7,160 nucleotides of DNA from Phycisphaeraceae bacterium. GTDB taxonomy: Bacteria > Planctomycetota > Phycisphaerae > Phycisphaerales > UBA1924. Below the pieces are notes generated by a model. That model was not told where the DNA came from and did not search any database. It saw only the letters and a list, made by a program, of their open reading frames with translations. Positions 5,696-7,160 of the stretch are shown piece after piece; positions within the stretch are counted from its first letter, which is position 1, and each line of letters begins with the position of its first letter. A program made the translations under genes and the position numbers. The stretch spans positions 1-7,160 of the forward strand of contig WUAJ01000121.1 of assembly GCA_009827215.1 (NCBI GenBank), read 5' to 3'.

Positions 5696-7160
5696 TTAGA
5701 AGCCCATCCCGCCCATACCAGGCATCCCACCCATGCCGCCCATTCCAGGCATACCCATTCCGCCCATACCACCCATGCCGCCCATACCCGCCATTGGGTC
5801 GCCGCCAGCACCGTGATCATCCGACACACCCTTCTCAGGCTTGTCCGTCACAATGCAATCCGCAGCAAGCAGCACAGTCGCGACCGAACCCGCATTCACA
5901 AGCGCCGAACGATCGACCTTCGCAGGAGTCATCACACCCGCCTTGAGCAGGTCCTCGTAGGTGTCCGTCAGTGCGTTGTAGCCGTTCGAGCCCTCAGCGT
6001 CCGAGACCTTCGCAACCACGACCGATCCCTTCGCCCCCGCGTTCTCCGCGATCGTGCGAAGCGGGACGGAGAGAGCGCGGTACACGACATTGAGTCCAGC
6101 CGCGAAGTCGTACTTGAGCTGCCCGACATCATCAGACGACACTTCGGTCGCCTTGCCGAACACACCCTTCCAGTCCTTGTTCTTCGCGATGACATTCTGA
6201 GCACGGATGAAACTGGTCCCGCCACCCGCGACGATGCCCTCAGCGAGAGCCGCACGAGTCGCGTGCAGCGCGTCTTCGACGCGTGCCTTTTTCTCTTTGA
6301 GTTCCGCTTCCGATCCAGCGCCGACATTGATTTGCGCCACGCCGCCCGTCAGCTTCGCGAGGCGCTCTTGGAGCTTCTCGCGATCGTAATCCGAGGTCGA
6401 GTTATCGATCTCCGCACGGATCTGCGCGATGCGATTCTGGATATCCGAGGTCGAACCCGCACCCTCGATAATCGTCGTGTTATCGCTGCTGATCTCAACC
6501 TTCTTCGCTAGACCAAGCTGAGCGATCGAGACCTTGTCCAGATCCGTCGCCAGATCCTTCATGAACGCTTCGCCACCAGTCAGCACCGCAATGTCCTGCA
6601 GCATCTGCTTGCGCCGATCGCCGTATCCTGGCGCCTTGACCGCACAGACCTGAAGCGTGCCGCGGAGCTTGTTGATGACGAGCGTGGAGAGCGCCTCGCC
6701 AGTCACATCCTCAGCGATGATCAAGAGCGGCTTCTTCGCCTCCATCACCTTCTCAAGGAGCGGAACCAGTTTCTGAATGTTGTCAATCTTGTCCTCATGC
6801 ACCAGCACGAGACACTTGTCAAGCACAACCTTCATGTCCTCAACATCAGTCACAAAGTTCGGCGACAAGAACCCGCGATCAAACTGCATCCCCTCGACCA
6901 CAGCCACATCAGTCTCAAGCCCCTTACCCTCTTCAACCGTGATAACGCCATCTTTACCAACCTTCTCGAACGCACCGGCCATGATCTTGCCGGTCTCTGG
7001 ATCGTTGTTGGACGAGATCGTCGCGACATTCTCGATATCTTTCTTACCTTTGACCGGAGTCGCCATGTCGTCGATCGACAGTGCCGCGATCTCGATCCCC
7101 TTCTTCATACCACGAACCAATGCATTCGCATCGACCCCAGCAGCAATGTAACGGAGACCT
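5696..7160 (-). CDS. groEL: GroEL1, 60-kDa chaperonin with Gly-Met tail (5' end outside window)
   Basis: 487 codons are visible; the frame is open to the window edge. The first visible residue (GLRYIAAG) aligns with about residue 103 of E. coli GroEL, so the N-terminal equatorial part, including the GDGTT ATP-binding motif, is missing only because of the window boundary. A TTG at 7120 is internal, not the start. Conserved blocks include EGMQFDRGFLSPNF, KPLLIIAEDV, VKAPGYGDRRK, DIAVLTGG, STSDYDREKL, and VEDALHATR with the catalytic Asp398 equivalent followed by GGG. Differences from GroEL2: apical positions equivalent to 199, 203, 234 and 264 are Phe, Asn, Val and Ile. About 18 extra residues lie near 6113-6184, and the protein ends in a 30-residue Gly-Met-rich tail finishing in Phe. 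Its promoter must lie beyond 7160. groES follows after 59 bases. Confidence 0.96.
   Translation of the reverse strand, partial: GLRYIAAGVDANALVRGMKKGIEIAALSIDDMATPVKGKKDIENVATISSNNDPETGKIMAGAFEKVGKDGVITVEEGKGLETDVAVVEGMQFDRGFLSPNFVTDVEDMKVVLDKCLVLVHEDKIDNIQKLVPLLEKVMEAKKPLLIIAEDVTGEALSTLVINKLRGTLQVCAVKAPGYGDRRKQMLQDIAVLTGGEAFMKDLATDLDKVSIAQLGLAKKVEISSDNTTIIEGAGSTSDIQNRIAQIRAEIDNSTSDYDREKLQERLAKLTGGVAQINVGAGSEAELKEKKARVEDALHATRAALAEGIVAGGGTSFIRAQNVIAKNKDWKGVFGKATEVSSDDVGQLKYDFAAGLNVVYRALSVPLRTIAENAGAKGSVVVAKVSDAEGSNGYNALTDTYEDLLKAGVMTPAKVDRSALVNAGSVATVLLAADCIVTDKPEKGVSDDHGAGGDPMAGMGGMGGMGGMGMPGMGGMGGMPGMGGMGF
5699..5788 (-). repeat. In-frame repeat coding the GroEL1 Gly-Met tail
   Basis: Ninety bases code for 30 residues of repeated Gly-Gly-Met units, interrupted twice by Met-Pro-Gly-Met and ending Met-Gly-Phe. 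At DNA level, variants of ATGGGCGGC/ATGGGTGGT alternate, so codon choice is mixed rather than one perfect tandem repeat. In GroEL such tails project into the chamber floor and affect folding; this one is longer than the roughly 13-residue repeat of E. coli. Confidence 0.85.

Noticed and set aside
5696..7120. TTG at 7120 as the start of groEL1
   Set aside because: The frame continues upstream to the window edge with conserved GroEL residues (GLRYIAAG), so the gene is simply cut by the window boundary.

Overview
The window is a compact chaperone gene cluster in which every gene lies on the minus strand, so transcription runs from 7160 towards 1. In transcription order: a 5'-truncated groEL (here groEL1, 7160-5696), groES (5636-5349), a second complete groEL (groEL2, 5301-3688), an unrecognised AT-rich gene with an N-terminal CPCC-type cysteine motif (3631-2738), dnaJ (2754-1594), grpE (1594-935), an FmdB-type zinc-ribbon protein (932-609), acpS (612-208), and the first 70 codons of a possible beta-propeller protein (211-1). 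There are no tRNA, rRNA, CRISPR or recognisable mobile-element sequences. No gene-free stretch exceeds 60 bases.

Organism (inference): a moderately GC-rich bacterium. Two groEL copies flanking a single groES, next to dnaJ-grpE-zinc ribbon-acpS, together with the general look of the proteins, suggests Planctomycetota, perhaps Phycisphaerae. No marker gene in the window proves this.

Chaperonin block (7160-3642): GroEL1 and GroEL2 are clearly different paralogs. GroEL1 has a long Gly-Met-rich C-terminal tail, an insertion of about 18 residues near the ring-ring interface, and altered apical substrate-binding positions. GroEL2 keeps E. coli numbering almost residue for residue and has all eight classical apical binding residues, but it lacks the tail and has Ala where Lys34 is expected. 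GroES between them probably serves one or both. A strong GC-rich hairpin with a GAAA loop (3642-3663) follows groEL2 and probably ends or attenuates the chaperonin transcript.

Hsp70 co-chaperone block (2754-1): dnaJ, grpE, the zinc-ribbon gene, acpS and the propeller-like gene are joined by stop/start overlaps of 1-4 bases or gaps of about 2 bases, which implies a translationally coupled operon. dnaK is not in the window.

The odd element is the gene at 2738-3631. It is visibly AT-rich between GC-rich neighbours, sits directly behind the groEL2 hairpin, and its 3' end runs 17 bases into dnaJ, so dnaJ's ribosome binding site lies inside it. It looks like a later insertion between the two chaperone blocks.
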